Source: Streptomyces atratus (lineage in GTDB: Bacteria > Actinomycetota > Actinomycetes > Streptomycetales > Streptomycetaceae). From it: DNA of 64,000 nt. How positions within the stretch are numbered: the first letter of the stretch is position 1; each line of letters opens with the position of its first letter. Both the position numbers and the translations under genes were made by a program. The notes below the pieces were generated by a model. That model was not told the origin of the DNA and searched no databases. It saw only the letters and a program-made list of their open reading frames with translations. This document shows positions 43,081-52,614 of the stretch, piece by piece. The stretch lies in assembly GCF_900119365.1 (NCBI RefSeq), contig NZ_FPJO01000001.1:381181-445180 (forward strand), given 5' to 3'.

Positions 43081-44469
43081 GTGGCGAACGACGCCAGCAC
43101 CGTTTTCGACCTAGTGATCCTCGGCGGTGGTAGCGGCGGTTACGCCGCGGCCCTGCGCGGAGCGCAGCTGGGCCTGGACGTCGCTCTGATCGAGAAGGGC
43201 AAGGTCGGCGGCACCTGCCTGCACAACGGCTGCATCCCCACGAAGGCCCTGCTGCACGCCGGCGAGATCGCCGACCAGGCGCGCGAGTCGGCCCAGTTCG
43301 GTGTCAAGGCCACCTTCGAGGGCATCGACATCGACGCCGTCCACAAGTACAAGGACGACGTGATCTCGGGCCTGTACAAGGGTCTGCAGGGTCTCATCGC
43401 CTCGCGCAAGGTCACCTACATCGAGGGTGAGGGACGGCTCTCCTCCCCCACCTCGGTGGATGTGAACGGCCAGCGCGTCCAGGGCCGCCACGTGCTGCTC
43501 GCGACCGGCTCCGTGCCGAAGTCGCTGCCGGGCCTGGAGATCGACGGCAACCGCATCATCTCGTCGGACCACGCGCTGAAGCTGGACCGCGTCCCGAAGT
43601 CCGCGATCGTGCTGGGCGGCGGCGTCATCGGCGTCGAGTTCGCCTCGGCGTGGACGTCCTTCGGTACCGACGTGACGATCATCGAGGGCCTGAAGCACCT
43701 CGTCCCGGTCGAGGACGAGAACAGCTCGAAGCTTCTTGAGCGCGCCTTCCGCAAGCGCGGCATCAAGTTCAACCTCGGTACGTTCTTCCAGGGCGCCGAG
43801 TACACGCAGGACGGCGTCCGCGTGACCCTCGCCGACGGCAAGACCTTCGAGGCCGAGGTGCTGCTGGTCGCCATCGGCCGCGGTCCGGTCTCGCAGGGCC
43901 TGGGGTACGAGGAGGCCGGTGTCGCGATGGACCGCGGTTACGTCCTCGTCGACGAGTACATGCAGACCAACGTGGAGACCATCTCGGCCGTGGGTGACCT
44001 GGCCCCGACGCTCCAGCTCGCGCACGTCGGCTTCGCCGAGGGCATCCTGGTGGCGGAGCGGCTGGCCGGTCTGAAGACCGTTCCGATCGACTACGACGGT
44101 GTCCCGCGGGTGACGTACTGCCACCCCGAGGTCGCCTCCGTGGGCATCACCGAGGCCAAGGCCAAGGAGCTCTACGGCGCGGACAAGGTCGTCGCTCTGA
44201 AGTACAACCTCGCGGGCAACGGCAAGAGCAAGATCCTCAAGACCGCGGGCGAGATCAAGCTCGTCCAGGTCAAGGACGGTGCCGTGGTCGGCGTCCACAT
44301 GGTCGGTGACCGTATGGGCGAGCAGGTCGGCGAAGCCCAGCTGATCTACAACTGGGAGGCGCTGCCCGCCGAGGTCGCGCAGCTCATCCACGCCCACCCG
44401 ACGCAGAACGAGGCGATGGGTGAGGCCCACCTGGCCCTCGCCGGCAAGCCGCTGCACTCCCACGACTGA
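43081..44469 (+). CDS. lpd: dihydrolipoamide dehydrogenase (E3)
   Basis: A 462-residue flavoprotein that reoxidises the lipoyl groups of the E2 subunits with NAD. It has the FAD motif VILGGGSGGYAAA, the redox disulfide GGTCLHNGCIPTK, the NAD motif VLGGGVIGVEF, and the C-terminal catalytic HAHPTQNEAM. All are intact and the length is normal. GTG 43081 follows GGAGG. It is 62 bp upstream of the E2 gene and likely shares its mRNA. Confidence 0.97.
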   Translation: MANDASTVFDLVILGGGSGGYAAALRGAQLGLDVALIEKGKVGGTCLHNGCIPTKALLHAGEIADQARESAQFGVKATFEGIDIDAVHKYKDDVISGLYKGLQGLIASRKVTYIEGEGRLSSPTSVDVNGQRVQGRHVLLATGSVPKSLPGLEIDGNRIISSDHALKLDRVPKSAIVLGGGVIGVEFASAWTSFGTDVTIIEGLKHLVPVEDENSSKLLERAFRKRGIKFNLGTFFQGAEYTQDGVRVTLADGKTFEAEVLLVAIGRGPVSQGLGYEEAGVAMDRGYVLVDEYMQTNVETISAVGDLAPTLQLAHVGFAEGILVAERLAGLKTVPIDYDGVPRVTYCHPEVASVGITEAKAKELYGADKVVALKYNLAGNGKSKILKTAGEIKLVQVKDGAVVGVHMVGDRMGEQVGEAQLIYNWEALPAEVAQLIHAHPTQNEAMGEAHLALAGKPLHSHD

Positions 44470-44531
44470 TCCAGTCGACCGGGCGCGACGACCGACCTAC
44501 TTCCGCACTTTCGTAAGGAGCAACTGAAACC

Positions 44532-46352
44532 ATGTCGGTTTCCGTAACCCTTCCGGCGCTCGGCGAGAGCGTCACCGAGGGCACTGTCACCCGCTGGCTG
44601 AAGGCCGAGGGCGAGCGCGTCGAGGCCGACGAGCCGTTGCTCGAGGTTTCGACCGACAAGGTCGACACCGAGATCCCGGCCCCCGTGGCCGGCATCCTGA
44701 CCGCCATCAAGGTCGCCGAGGACGAGACCGTCGAGGTCGGCGCCGAGCTGGCCGTCATCGACGACGGCACGGGTGTCCCCGCGGCCGCCGCGGCTCCGGC
44801 CGCCGAGCCTGCGGCCGCCCCGGCCCCGGTGCCGGCACCGGCACCGGCACCGGTCGCCGAGGCCCCCGCTGCCGCTCCGGCCCCCGCGGCCGAGGCTCCG
44901 GCCGCCGCACCGGCCGGTGGCGCCGCCGCTACCGACGTCACCCTTCCGGCGCTCGGCGAGAGCGTCACCGAGGGCACCGTCACCCGCTGGCTGAAGGAGG
45001 TCGGCGAGGAGGTCACGGAGGACGAGCCCCTCCTGGAGGTCTCCACGGACAAGGTCGACACCGAGATCCCGGCCCCGGTCTCCGGCGTGCTGCTGGAGAT
45101 CGTCGTCGCCGAGGACGAGACCGCCGAGGTCGGCGCCAAGCTCGCCGTCATCGGTGCCGCCGGTGCCGCTCCCGCCGCTGCCCCGGCCCCGGCCGCTCCG
45201 GCGCCCGCCGCCGCCCCGGCCCCGGCCGCCCCGGCCCCGGCCGCCCCGGTCGCCGCCCCGGCCCCGGTCGCTCCGGCCGCCCCCGCGCCGGCTCCGGCCC
45301 TGGTGGCGCCCGCCGCCCCGGTCGCCGCTCCGGCTCCGGTGGCCCCTGCCGCTCCGGCTCCGGTCGCCGCCCCGGCTCCGGTCACCCCGGTCGGCCCGGC
45401 CGCGACCTCCGGTGACGACGGCGCGTACGTCACGCCGCTGGTCCGCAAGCTCGCCGCCGAGAACGGCGTCGACCTGGGCGCGGTCAAGGGCACCGGTGTC
45501 GGTGGCCGTATCCGCAAGCAGGACGTCGTCGCCGCCGCGGAGGCCGCCAGGGCCGCCGCCGCTGCCCCGGCTCCGGCCGCCGCCGCCGCTGCTCCGGCCG
45601 CCTCGAAGGCGCCGAAGCTGGAGGCGTCCCCGCTGCGCGGTCAGACGGTCAAGATGACCCGCATGCGCAAGGTCATCGGCGACAACATGATGAAGGCCCT
45701 GCACTCGCAGGCCCAGCTGACCTCGGTCGTCGAGGTCGACGTCACCAAGCTGATGAAGCTGCGCAACCAGGCGAAGGACGCGTTCGCCGCCCGCGAGGGC
45801 GTCAAGCTGTCCCCGATGCCGTTCTACGTCAAGGCGGCGGCCCAGGCGCTGAAGGCCCACCCGGTCGTCAACGCCCGGATCAACGAGGACGAGGGCACCA
45901 TCACGTACTTCGACTCGGAGAACATCGGCATCGCCGTGGACGCCGAGAAGGGTCTGATGACCCCGGTCATCAAGGGTGCGGGCGACCTGAACATCGCCGG
46001 TATCTCGAAGAAGACCGCCGAGCTGGCCGGCAAGGCCCGCGGTGGCGGCCTGACGCCGGACGACATGTCCGGTGCCACCTTCACCATCAGCAACACCGGC
46101 TCGCGCGGCGCGCTGTTCGACACCGTCATCGTGCCGCCGAACCAGGCAGCCATCCTGGGCATCGGTGCCACGGTCAAGCGTCCGGCGGTCATCGAGACCG
46201 AGGAGGGCACCGTCATCGGCGTCCGCGACATGACGTACCTCTCGCTCTCCTACGACCACCGTCTGGTGGACGGCGCGGACGCCGCCCGCTACCTGACCTC
46301 GGTCAAGGCGATCCTGGAGGCCGGTGAGTTCGAGGTCGAGCTCGGCCTCTGA
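44532..46352 (+). CDS. sucB: dihydrolipoyl acyltransferase E2 with two lipoyl domains
   Basis: A 606-residue E2. Two lipoyl domains carry lipoyl-lysines Lys43 and Lys174 in identical motifs ([12 protein letters not shown]). Long Ala/Pro linkers follow (about 84-133 and 205-290), then a peripheral subunit-binding domain (about 297-335) and the catalytic domain with the motif DHRLVDG (His576, Asp580). It is commonly named 2-oxoglutarate dehydrogenase E2. However, it sits between lpd and aceE, and in actinobacteria one E2 is known to serve both pyruvate and 2-oxoglutarate complexes, so it may act mainly as AceF. A strong terminator follows. The two lipoyl segments share an almost identical 58-nt DNA repeat. 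Confidence 0.95.
   Translation: MSVSVTLPALGESVTEGTVTRWLKAEGERVEADEPLLEVSTDKVDTEIPAPVAGILTAIKVAEDETVEVGAELAVIDDGTGVPAAAAAPAAEPAAAPAPVPAPAPAPVAEAPAAAPAPAAEAPAAAPAGGAAATDVTLPALGESVTEGTVTRWLKEVGEEVTEDEPLLEVSTDKVDTEIPAPVSGVLLEIVVAEDETAEVGAKLAVIGAAGAAPAAAPAPAAPAPAAAPAPAAPAPAAPVAAPAPVAPAAPAPAPALVAPAAPVAAPAPVAPAAPAPVAAPAPVTPVGPAATSGDDGAYVTPLVRKLAAENGVDLGAVKGTGVGGRIRKQDVVAAAEAARAAAAAPAPAAAAAAPAASKAPKLEASPLRGQTVKMTRMRKVIGDNMMKALHSQAQLTSVVEVDVTKLMKLRNQAKDAFAAREGVKLSPMPFYVKAAAQALKAHPVVNARINEDEGTITYFDSENIGIAVDAEKGLMTPVIKGAGDLNIAGISKKTAELAGKARGGGLTPDDMSGATFTISNTGSRGALFDTVIVPPNQAAILGIGATVKRPAVIETEEGTVIGVRDMTYLSLSYDHRLVDGADAARYLTSVKAILEAGEFEVELGL
44547..44604 (+). repeat. 58-nt direct repeat, copy 1 (first lipoyl domain)
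   Basis: This segment is repeated at 44940-44997 with a single C/T difference. Both copies encode [19 protein letters not shown]. Such identity, including third positions, suggests recent duplication or gene conversion between the lipoyl domains. Confidence 0.85.
44940..44997 (+). repeat. 58-nt direct repeat, copy 2 (second lipoyl domain)
   Basis: Second copy of the lipoyl-domain repeat, differing from 44547-44604 at one base. The sequences diverge after the repeat (KAEGERV in copy 1, KEVGEEV here). Confidence 0.85.
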
Positions 46353-46379
46353 GCACCGCGGCTGTAACCAGCCTCACCA

Positions 46380-46420
46380 GCGGCGCCCCCGTCCGGAACA
46401 CTTCCGGACGGGGGCGCCGC
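46380..46420. terminator. 19-bp perfect hairpin terminator after the E2 gene
   Basis: Arms 46380-46398 and 46402-46420 pair perfectly with a 3-nt loop, starting about 28 bp past the stop codon. Confidence 0.88.
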
Positions 46421-46424
46421 CGTA

Positions 46425-46435
46425 TTGTCTAGACA
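46425..46435. promoter_or_regulatory. candidate GntR (FadR-type) operator
   Basis: TTGTCTAGACA contains the 10-bp palindrome TGTCTAGACA (46426-46435). It lies 64 bp before the GntR gene, between the E2 terminator and the start codon. FCD-type GntR regulators often bind short palindromes with TTGT/ACAA ends, so autoregulation is a reasonable guess. Confidence 0.5.
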
Positions 46436-46498
46436 CCGCCGGTCACCCCGGCCGCCGTGATGACGCGGAAGCACCGGTTTGTCCCGAAGGAGCCCCTC

Positions 46499-47122
46499 AT
46501 GACCCCGCCCGTCGTCCACTCGCTGCGCGAACAGATCCGCGAGCACATCGTGGACGGGATCGTCAGCGGGCGCTGGAAGCCCGGTGAGCGGATCGTGGAG
46601 CGCCGGATCGCCACCGAACTGGAGGTCAGTCAGACGCCCGTGCGCGAGGCGCTGCGGGAGCTGGAGACGCTCCGGCTGATCGAGTCGGCGCCCAACAAGG
46701 GCGTGCGGGTCCGCAATCTCACCGCCGCCGACCTGGAGGAGAGCTACCCGGTACGGGCCGGCCTGGAGCAGATCGCGGCGGAGCTGGCGGCCCCGGCCCT
46801 CGGCGAGGACTGCTCGCGCCTCACGCCGCATGTGACGGCGCTCTACGAGGCGGACCGGCTGGCCGACGGCGAGGCGCAGGTGCGGCACACCGTGGCCTTC
46901 CACCGCGAGATGGTGCGGGCCGCCGGGAACGCCGTGCTGCTGCACACCTGGGAGGGGCTGGGCATCGAGGTGTTCACCGCCCTGTCGATCCGGTGGCTGG
47001 GCACGGTGCAGAAGTCGTACGCGGAGGAGCACGAGGCCCTCGTCGAGGCGTTCCTGCGCAAGGACCCGGACATCGGCGTACTGGCCAAGGCGCACGTGCT
47101 CGGCTGCGCGCCGCGCGCCTGA
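46499..47122 (+). CDS. GntR family (FadR/FCD) transcriptional regulator
   Basis: A 207-residue regulator. The N-terminal winged helix (VERRIATELEVSQTPVREALRELE) is typical GntR. The C-terminal all-helical FCD domain has the metal/ligand histidines in HVTALYE, HTVAFHREMV and a later His. Position between the E2 gene and aceE suggests it senses a central carboxylate such as pyruvate, lactate or a TCA acid and controls the dehydrogenase genes, like PdhR of enterobacteria; this is inference. The ATG at 46499 follows AAGGAG. Upstream in-frame starts lack ribosome sites. Confidence 0.9.
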   Translation: MTPPVVHSLREQIREHIVDGIVSGRWKPGERIVERRIATELEVSQTPVREALRELETLRLIESAPNKGVRVRNLTAADLEESYPVRAGLEQIAAELAAPALGEDCSRLTPHVTALYEADRLADGEAQVRHTVAFHREMVRAAGNAVLLHTWEGLGIEVFTALSIRWLGTVQKSYAEEHEALVEAFLRKDPDIGVLAKAHVLGCAPRA

Positions 47123-47143
47123 GGGCTGTACGCATCTGTCGCA

Positions 47144-47179
47144 GGGGGCGCTCGCCCGTGCAGGCGGGCGCCCCTTTTG
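47144..47179 (+). terminator. terminator with U-run after the GntR gene
   Basis: A GGGGCGC-TCGCCCG arm pairs with a CGGGCG-CCCC arm across a short loop (one small bulge) and is followed by TTTT. It lies about 22 bp beyond the stop. Confidence 0.65.
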
Positions 47180-47265
47180 CGTACTAAATCCCGTCACTCC
47201 GTGCCCCGTTTCGCGGCACCGCATGCCAATTTCTTCATATCGAGAAGTTTTGCCCTTCACCCTTT

Positions 47266-47280
47266 GATCGATCATCGATC
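47266..47280. promoter_or_regulatory. 15-bp palindrome in the aceE promoter region
   Basis: GATCGAT-C-ATCGATC is a perfect dyad 99 bp before the aceE start codon. It is a candidate operator for aceE control. It does not match the TTGTCTAGACA site before the GntR gene, so a different regulator may use it. Confidence 0.4.
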
Positions 47281-47378
47281 GGAGACTTACAGTTCACTCC
47301 GCGGGCCCACCGGCCCCATCGCCCTGTCCTGCCAGTCAGGGCCTTCTCCACCCCCCTCCACTCCGGAAGGCGGCGATC

Positions 47379-50048
47379 ATGACCGACCCCGTAGGAAAGC
47401 TTCCGAGCGAGCTCGACCAGCTCCCGGACCGCGACCCCGAGGAGACCGCCGAATGGGCGGCCTCCCTGGATGCCGTCACCAAGGCCGCGGGCCCGCACCG
47501 CGCCGCGTACCTGATGCGCCGCTCGCTCGAGCACGCCGAGGGCGCCGGTCTCGCGCTGCCCAAGCTGCTGGAGACCGATTACGTCAACTCCATCCCGACC
47601 GCCGCCGAGCCCGCTTTCGACGGCGATCTGGAGATGGAGTCCAGGATCACCGCCTGGAACCGCTGGAACGCGGCCGCGATGGTCACCCGCGGCTCCCGCT
47701 TCGGCGTCGGCGGCCACATCGCCACCTTCGCCTCGGCAGCCTGGCTGTACGAGACCGGCTTCAACCACTTCTTCCGCGGCAAGGAGGGGGACGGCTCCGG
47801 CGACCAGCTCTACATCCAGGGCCACGCCTCCCCCGGCATCTACGCCCGCGCCTTCCTCGACGGCCGGCTGAGCGAGCAGCAGCTCGACAACTTCCGCCAG
47901 GAGGCGGGCGGCAACGGCCTGCCGTCCTACCCGCACCCGCGGCGGCTGCCCTGGCTGTGGGAGTTCCCCACCGTGTCGATGGGCCTCGGCCCGCTCTCGG
48001 CGATCTACCAGGCGCGCTTCAACCGCTACCTCGCCAACCGCAACATCAAGGACACGTCGAACTCGCACGTCTGGGCCTTCCTCGGCGACGGCGAGATGGA
48101 CGAGCCCGAGTCGACCGCCGCCCTCGCCCTCGCGGCCCGTGAGCGGCTCGACAACCTGACCTTCGTCATCAACTGCAACCTGCAGCGCCTCGACGGCCCG
48201 GTCCGCGCCAACTTCCGCGTGGTCCAGGAGCTGGAGGGCGCCTTCCGCGGCGCCGGCTGGAACGTCGTCAAGACGCTCTGGGGCAACGCCTGGGACGAGC
48301 TGTTCCGGCTGGACACCACCGGTGCGCTGGTCCGCCGGCTCCGGGAGGTCCCGGACGCGCAGTTCCAGACGTACGCCACCCGCGACGTCGCGTACATCCG
48401 CGAGCACTTCTTCGGCGCCGAGCCCGCGCTCGCCGAGCTGGCGAAGCTGCTCACCGACGCGAAGATCGCCGAGTGCTTCTACACCTCGCGCGGCGGCCAC
48501 GAGGCCCGCAAGGTGTACGCGGCGTACAAGGCCGCCGTCGAGCACAAGGGCGCGCCGACCGTGATCCTCGCCCAGACGGTGAAGGGCTTCACCCTCGGCA
48601 AGGGCTTCGAGTCCAAGAACGCCAACCACCAGATGAAGAAGCTGTCCGTCGACGAGTTCAAGGACATGCGCGAGCTGCTCGGACTCCCGATCCCGGACAG
48701 CGCCTTCACCGACGGCCTGGTGCCCTACGGCCACCCGGGCGCCGACTCCCCCGAGGTCCGCTACCTCCAGGAGCGCCGCGTCGCCCTCGGCGGTCCCGCC
48801 CCGGCCCGCCGGGTGCACGCGGTGGCGCTGCCCCAGCCCGAGGAGCGCGCGTTCGCCGCGCTGAAGAAGGGCTCCGGCAAGCAGGAGATGGCCACCACGA
48901 TGGCCTTCGTGCGTCTGGTCAAGGACCTGATGCGGGACAAGGAGACCGGCAGGCGCTGGGTTCCGATCGTCCCGGACGAGGCCCGTACCTTCGGTATGGA
49001 GTCGCTGTTCCCGTCGGCCGGCATCTACTCCCCGCTGGGCCAGACGTACGAGCCGGTCGACCGCGACCAGCTGATGTACTACAAGGAGGCCAAGGACGGC
49101 CAGATCCTCAACGAGGGGATCACCGAGGCCGGGGCCATGGCCGACTTCATCGCCGCCTCGACGTCGTACGCGACGCACGGCGAGACGATGATCCCCTTCT
49201 ACATCTTCTACTCGATGTTCGGCTGGCAGCGTACCGGCGACCAGATGTGGCAGCTCGCCGACCAGCTCGGCAAGGGCTTCATCGTCGGTGCCACCGCGGG
49301 CCGTACGACGCTGACCGGTGAGGGGCTCCAGCACGCGGACGGCCACTCGCAGCTGATCGCCGCCACGAACCCGGCGTCGCTCAACTACGACCCGGCGTTC
49401 GCGTACGAGATCGCGGTGATCGTCAAGGACGGTCTGCGCCGGATGTACGGCCCCGAGGCCGAGAACGTCTTCTACTACCTGACGGTCTACAACGAGCCGA
49501 AGCCGCAGCCCGCGATGCCGGAGGGCGTCGAGGAGGGCATCGTCAAGGGCCTGTACCGCTTCAAGGAGGGCACCGGGGCCTCGGCCGACGCCCCGCGGGT
49601 CCAGCTGCTGGCCTCCGGTACGGCGATCCACTGGGCCCTGGAGGCCCAGGAACTGCTCGCCGCGGACTGGGGGGTCACGGCCGACGTCTGGTCCGCCACC
49701 TCCTGGGGCGAGCTGCGCCGCGAGGCCCTGGAGTGCGACGAGGCGCTGCTCCGCGGTGAGCAGCGGGTGCCGTACGTGACCCAGGCGCTGGAAGGCGCAC
49801 CGGGTCCGGTCGTCGCGGTCAGCGACTGGATGCGTCAGGTCCCGGACCAGATCAGCCAGTGGGTGGAGCAGGACTGGTCCTCGCTCGGCACGGACGGCTT
49901 CGGCCTCTCCGACACCCGCGACGCGGCCCGCCGCCACTTCGGCGTCGACGCCCGCTCGGTCGCGGTCGCGGCCCTGGCCCAGCTGGCCCGCCGCGGCGAG
50001 GTGACCGCGTCCGCGGTCAAGGAGGCCCGGGAGCGGTACGGGCTCTGA
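47379..50048 (+). CDS. aceE: pyruvate dehydrogenase E1, homodimeric type
   Basis: An 889-residue thiamine-diphosphate enzyme that decarboxylates pyruvate and transfers the acetyl group to E2 lipoate. The ThDP motif [10 protein letters not shown] followed by [12 protein letters not shown] is intact. QYIRGK-like residues and the family-wide [19 protein letters not shown] and [13 protein letters not shown] segments are present. Length and layout match the single-chain AceE of actinobacteria and proteobacteria. It follows the GntR gene with its own 256-bp promoter region and uses the E2 and E3 encoded upstream. A hairpin terminator lies just past the stop. Confidence 0.96.
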   Translation: MTDPVGKLPSELDQLPDRDPEETAEWAASLDAVTKAAGPHRAAYLMRRSLEHAEGAGLALPKLLETDYVNSIPTAAEPAFDGDLEMESRITAWNRWNAAAMVTRGSRFGVGGHIATFASAAWLYETGFNHFFRGKEGDGSGDQLYIQGHASPGIYARAFLDGRLSEQQLDNFRQEAGGNGLPSYPHPRRLPWLWEFPTVSMGLGPLSAIYQARFNRYLANRNIKDTSNSHVWAFLGDGEMDEPESTAALALAARERLDNLTFVINCNLQRLDGPVRANFRVVQELEGAFRGAGWNVVKTLWGNAWDELFRLDTTGALVRRLREVPDAQFQTYATRDVAYIREHFFGAEPALAELAKLLTDAKIAECFYTSRGGHEARKVYAAYKAAVEHKGAPTVILAQTVKGFTLGKGFESKNANHQMKKLSVDEFKDMRELLGLPIPDSAFTDGLVPYGHPGADSPEVRYLQERRVALGGPAPARRVHAVALPQPEERAFAALKKGSGKQEMATTMAFVRLVKDLMRDKETGRRWVPIVPDEARTFGMESLFPSAGIYSPLGQTYEPVDRDQLMYYKEAKDGQILNEGITEAGAMADFIAASTSYATHGETMIPFYIFYSMFGWQRTGDQMWQLADQLGKGFIVGATAGRTTLTGEGLQHADGHSQLIAATNPASLNYDPAFAYEIAVIVKDGLRRMYGPEAENVFYYLTVYNEPKPQPAMPEGVEEGIVKGLYRFKEGTGASADAPRVQLLASGTAIHWALEAQELLAADWGVTADVWSATSWGELRREALECDEALLRGEQRVPYVTQALEGAPGPVVAVSDWMRQVPDQISQWVEQDWSSLGTDGFGLSDTRDAARRHFGVDARSVAVAALAQLARRGEVTASAVKEARERYGL

Positions 50049-50055
50049 CCGTGAC

Positions 50056-50081
50056 GGCGGCCGGGCACACGCCCGGCCGCC
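50056..50081. terminator. 11-bp hairpin terminator after aceE
   Basis: Arms 50056-50066 and 50071-50081 are perfectly complementary with a 4-nt loop, 8 bp past the aceE stop. Confidence 0.8.
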
Positions 50082-50109
50082 TCGCGCGGCGTGCGGCCAC
50101 AATGGCCGC

Positions 50110-51081
50110 ATGCGCGCTGCCCGTCTCATCAGAATGGTGCTGCTCCTGCAGTCCCGTCCCGCCATGACCGCCGCCGAGCTCGCCCGGGAGCTGGAGGTGT
50201 CCGAGCGGACCGTGACCCGGGACGCGCAGGCGCTCTCGGAGGCGGGCGTTCCGGTGTACGCGGACCGGGGCCGGGCCGGGGGCTACCGGCTGGTCGGCGG
50301 CTACCGCACGCGCCTGACCGGCCTGGCCCGTGACGAGGCGGAGGCGCTCTTCCTCTCCGGACTGCCGTCCGCGCTGCGCGAGATGGGCCTGGAGGCCGCC
50401 GCGTCCGCCGCCCGGCTCAAGGTGTCGGCGGCCCTGCTGCCCTCGCTGCGGGACGCCTCGGAGAGCGCCGGCCGGCGCTTCCATCTGGATGCTCCCGGCT
50501 GGTACCAGGAGCCGGTCACCCCCGAACTGCTGCCGGCCGTCGCCGAGGCCGTCTGGGACGACCGGATCGTCCGTGCGCGCTACCGCCGGGGCGGCGGGGA
50601 CGGCGACGTGGAGCGGGAGATGGCACCGCACGGGCTCGTCCTGAAGGCCGGGGTCTGGTACGTCTGCGCCCGCGTGGGGGGCGACTTCCGGGTGTACCGG
50701 ATCGACCGGTTCTCGGCCGTGACGGTGACCGACGAGCGGTTCGGGCGCGACGAGCGGTTCGATCTGCCGGGCTTCTGGGAGGAGCGGGCCGCCCAGTTCG
50801 CCCGGTCGCTGCTGCGGAGCGAGGTGACGGTGCGGGTGTCACCCGAGGGCGTACGCCGACTGCCGCACACCATGGACCGTTCGGCGGTCCACGACGCACT
50901 GGAAGCGGCCGGCCCGCCCGATGCCGAGGGGTGGCTCACGGTCACCCTGCCGGTCGAGTCCGCCGAGGTCGCCTACAGCCAACTGCTGTCCCTGGGGCCG
51001 GAGTCGGAGGTCCTGGAGCCGGCCGCTCTGCGGGCCCGTTTCGCCGCTGCCGCCGAACGCCTGGGCGAGCTCTATCGCTGA
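50110..51081 (+). CDS. YafY-type HTH and WYL-domain transcriptional regulator
   Basis: A 323-residue regulator. The N-terminal DeoR-like helix-turn-helix is AELARELEVSERTVTRDAQAL. A WYL domain in the middle (about 135-215) shows PHGLVLKAGVWYVCAR and YRIDRF, and a WCX-type C-terminus follows. WYL domains bind nucleic-acid or nucleotide ligands and are common in DNA-damage and defence regulation. No defence genes are nearby, so its targets are unknown. The ATG is 28 bp after the aceE terminator, with CACAAT 6 nt upstream as a possible leaderless -10. Confidence 0.92.
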   Translation: MRAARLIRMVLLLQSRPAMTAAELARELEVSERTVTRDAQALSEAGVPVYADRGRAGGYRLVGGYRTRLTGLARDEAEALFLSGLPSALREMGLEAAASAARLKVSAALLPSLRDASESAGRRFHLDAPGWYQEPVTPELLPAVAEAVWDDRIVRARYRRGGGDGDVEREMAPHGLVLKAGVWYVCARVGGDFRVYRIDRFSAVTVTDERFGRDERFDLPGFWEERAAQFARSLLRSEVTVRVSPEGVRRLPHTMDRSAVHDALEAAGPPDAEGWLTVTLPVESAEVAYSQLLSLGPESEVLEPAALRARFAAAAERLGELYR

Positions 51082-51142
51082 GGGCTTCTTTTCCCCGCGT
51101 CCGCGTGCGTCGCCTCCGGCCAGGGCCGATGCTTGTCCCGTG

Positions 51143-51664
51143 ATGGACGAGACGGAGTTCTGGGAGATCATCGACAGCACCCGCGTGGCCGCCGAGGGCG
51201 ACCCCGAGGACCAGGCCGACCTGCTCGTCGAACGGCTGGTGCGGCTCGATCCCGACGCGGTGCTGGACTTCGCCCGGCACTTCGAGGCCCGTTTCAACCG
51301 CGCCTACCGCTGGGACCTGTGGGGCGCCGCCGCCGTGCTGCTCGGCGGCGCGAGCGACGACGCCTTCGACTTCTTCCGCTGCTGGCTGATCGGCCAGGGC
51401 CGGGAGATCTTCGAGGGCGCCCTGCACGACCCGGACGGCCTCGCCGCTCTCCTCGACGACTTCGACGAGGAGATCGACGGGGACGGCGAGGATCTCGGCT
51501 ACGCCGCCGACGAGGCGTACGAACAGCTCACCGGCGTGGTCGCCCCGGACCTCGGCCTGCCACCCCAGGCCGCCGAGCCCGAGGGGACCCCCGTGAGCTT
51601 CGAGGACGACGCGGCCCTGGCGGAGCGCTTCCCCTCGCTCTGGGAGCGGTTCGGGCCGGGCTGA
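51143..51664 (+). CDS. DUF4240 protein
   Basis: A 173-residue acidic cytosolic protein of the DUF4240 family. It begins MDETEFWEIIDSTR and has the family-typical AAAVLLGGASDDAFDFFRCW segment in the middle. Function unknown; the family is common in streptomycetes. No signal peptide or membrane helix is seen. A GTG one codon upstream (51140) is an alternative start. It converges with the SDR gene after 22 bp, with no visible terminator. Confidence 0.85.
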   Translation: MDETEFWEIIDSTRVAAEGDPEDQADLLVERLVRLDPDAVLDFARHFEARFNRAYRWDLWGAAAVLLGGASDDAFDFFRCWLIGQGREIFEGALHDPDGLAALLDDFDEEIDGDGEDLGYAADEAYEQLTGVVAPDLGLPPQAAEPEGTPVSFEDDAALAERFPSLWERFGPG

Positions 51665-51686
51665 GGGGCGCTGTCGCGCCGTCGCC

Positions 51687-52457
51687 TCAGAAGTGGGTTC
51701 CGCCGTCGATCCGGATCTCCGTACCGGTGATGAACGCCCCGTCCCGGGAGCCGAGCATCGCGACGACGCCGGCGACGGTGTCCGGGCTGGCGAAGCCCGC
51801 CCCGAGCGCCGGGGACAGCTTCATGAAGAGCGACATGTCGGCGTCGGCGGGCAGCCCCGGGCCGTTGCCGCTGGTCATGTCGGAGGAGATGGAGCCGGGC
51901 GCGACGGCGACGACCCGCAGCCCCTGCTTGCTGTACTCGCTCGCCAGCGCGTGCGTCATCGACTGGATGCCGCCCTTGCTCGCCGCGTACGCCGACATGT
52001 ACGGGTGCGCGAAGCTCGCCGAGGTGGAGGAGAAGTTCACGACGACCGGCTCGTTGCCCGCCAGCAGGGCCGGTATCGCCTCGCGGATCATCAGGAACGT
52101 ACCCGTGAGGTTGACCGCGATGATCTTGTTGAAGAACTCCAGCGACGTCTTGTGGGTGTGCTCGGAGCGCAGGATCCCGGCCGCGTTGACCAGGACGTCG
52201 AGCCCGCCGAGGGTCTCCACTGCGGAGGCGACACCGGCCTGGACCGCGGCCTCGTCCGAGATGTCCAGGACGAGGGTGGTGAGGCGCTCGGCGGTGCCGT
52301 TCGCCACGGCCGTGTCGTGGGTGGCCTTCAGCCCGGCCTCGTTGACGTCGGCGGCGACGACGCGGCCGCCCTCGGCGAGGAAGCGGTGGGCGGTGGCCTG
52401 GCCGATGCCGGAGCCGGCCCCGGTGATGAGTGCGCGGCGGCCTTCGTAGCGGTTCAT
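51687..52457 (-). CDS. short-chain dehydrogenase/reductase
   Basis: A 256-residue classical SDR. It has the NAD(P) motif TGAGSGIGQ, Asp in VVAADVNEAG (suggesting NAD preference), NAAG, and the active-site Ser-Tyr-Lys set (SSTSAS, YAASKGG). The substrate is unknown; it may act on a hydroxy compound or sterol-like alcohol. The ATG at 52457 follows GGGAGAGATACGGAC. The TetR gene diverges from it across 157 bp, so it is the likely TetR target. Confidence 0.9.
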   Translation of the reverse strand: MNRYEGRRALITGAGSGIGQATAHRFLAEGGRVVAADVNEAGLKATHDTAVANGTAERLTTLVLDISDEAAVQAGVASAVETLGGLDVLVNAAGILRSEHTHKTSLEFFNKIIAVNLTGTFLMIREAIPALLAGNEPVVVNFSSTSASFAHPYMSAYAASKGGIQSMTHALASEYSKQGLRVVAVAPGSISSDMTSGNGPGLPADADMSLFMKLSPALGAGFASPDTVAGVVAMLGSRDGAFITGTEIRIDGGTHF

Positions 52458-52550
52458 GTCCGTATCTCTCCCGATCCCGGTGACTGCTGTCCCGAAGCGT
52501 CTCGGCGGCGCCCCGATGACGTCCCGATCAATGTCCACCGTACGCCTAGA

Positions 52551-52565
52551 TGGCACGTTTTGCCA
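52551..52565. promoter_or_regulatory. candidate TetR operator between SDR and TetR genes
   Basis: TGGCA-N5-TGCCA (52551-52565) is an inverted repeat in the 157-bp divergent region, overlapping the likely promoter positions of both genes. Confidence 0.4.
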
Positions 52566-52614
52566 CGACGGCATTTCGCGCAGACCTCTCCCCTGTCCGG
52601 GTAATCTCCTGGGA

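Noticed and set aside
44346..46259. 637-codon Gly/Arg/Ser-rich frame on the minus strand
   Set aside because: It mirrors the Ala/Pro linkers and lipoyl domains of the E2 gene. The apparent Gly-Arg repeats are the complement of the Ala/Pro codons.
47235..50165. 976-codon open frame on the minus strand
   Set aside because: Complement of aceE. No recognisable motif, and it runs through the aceE promoter and terminator.
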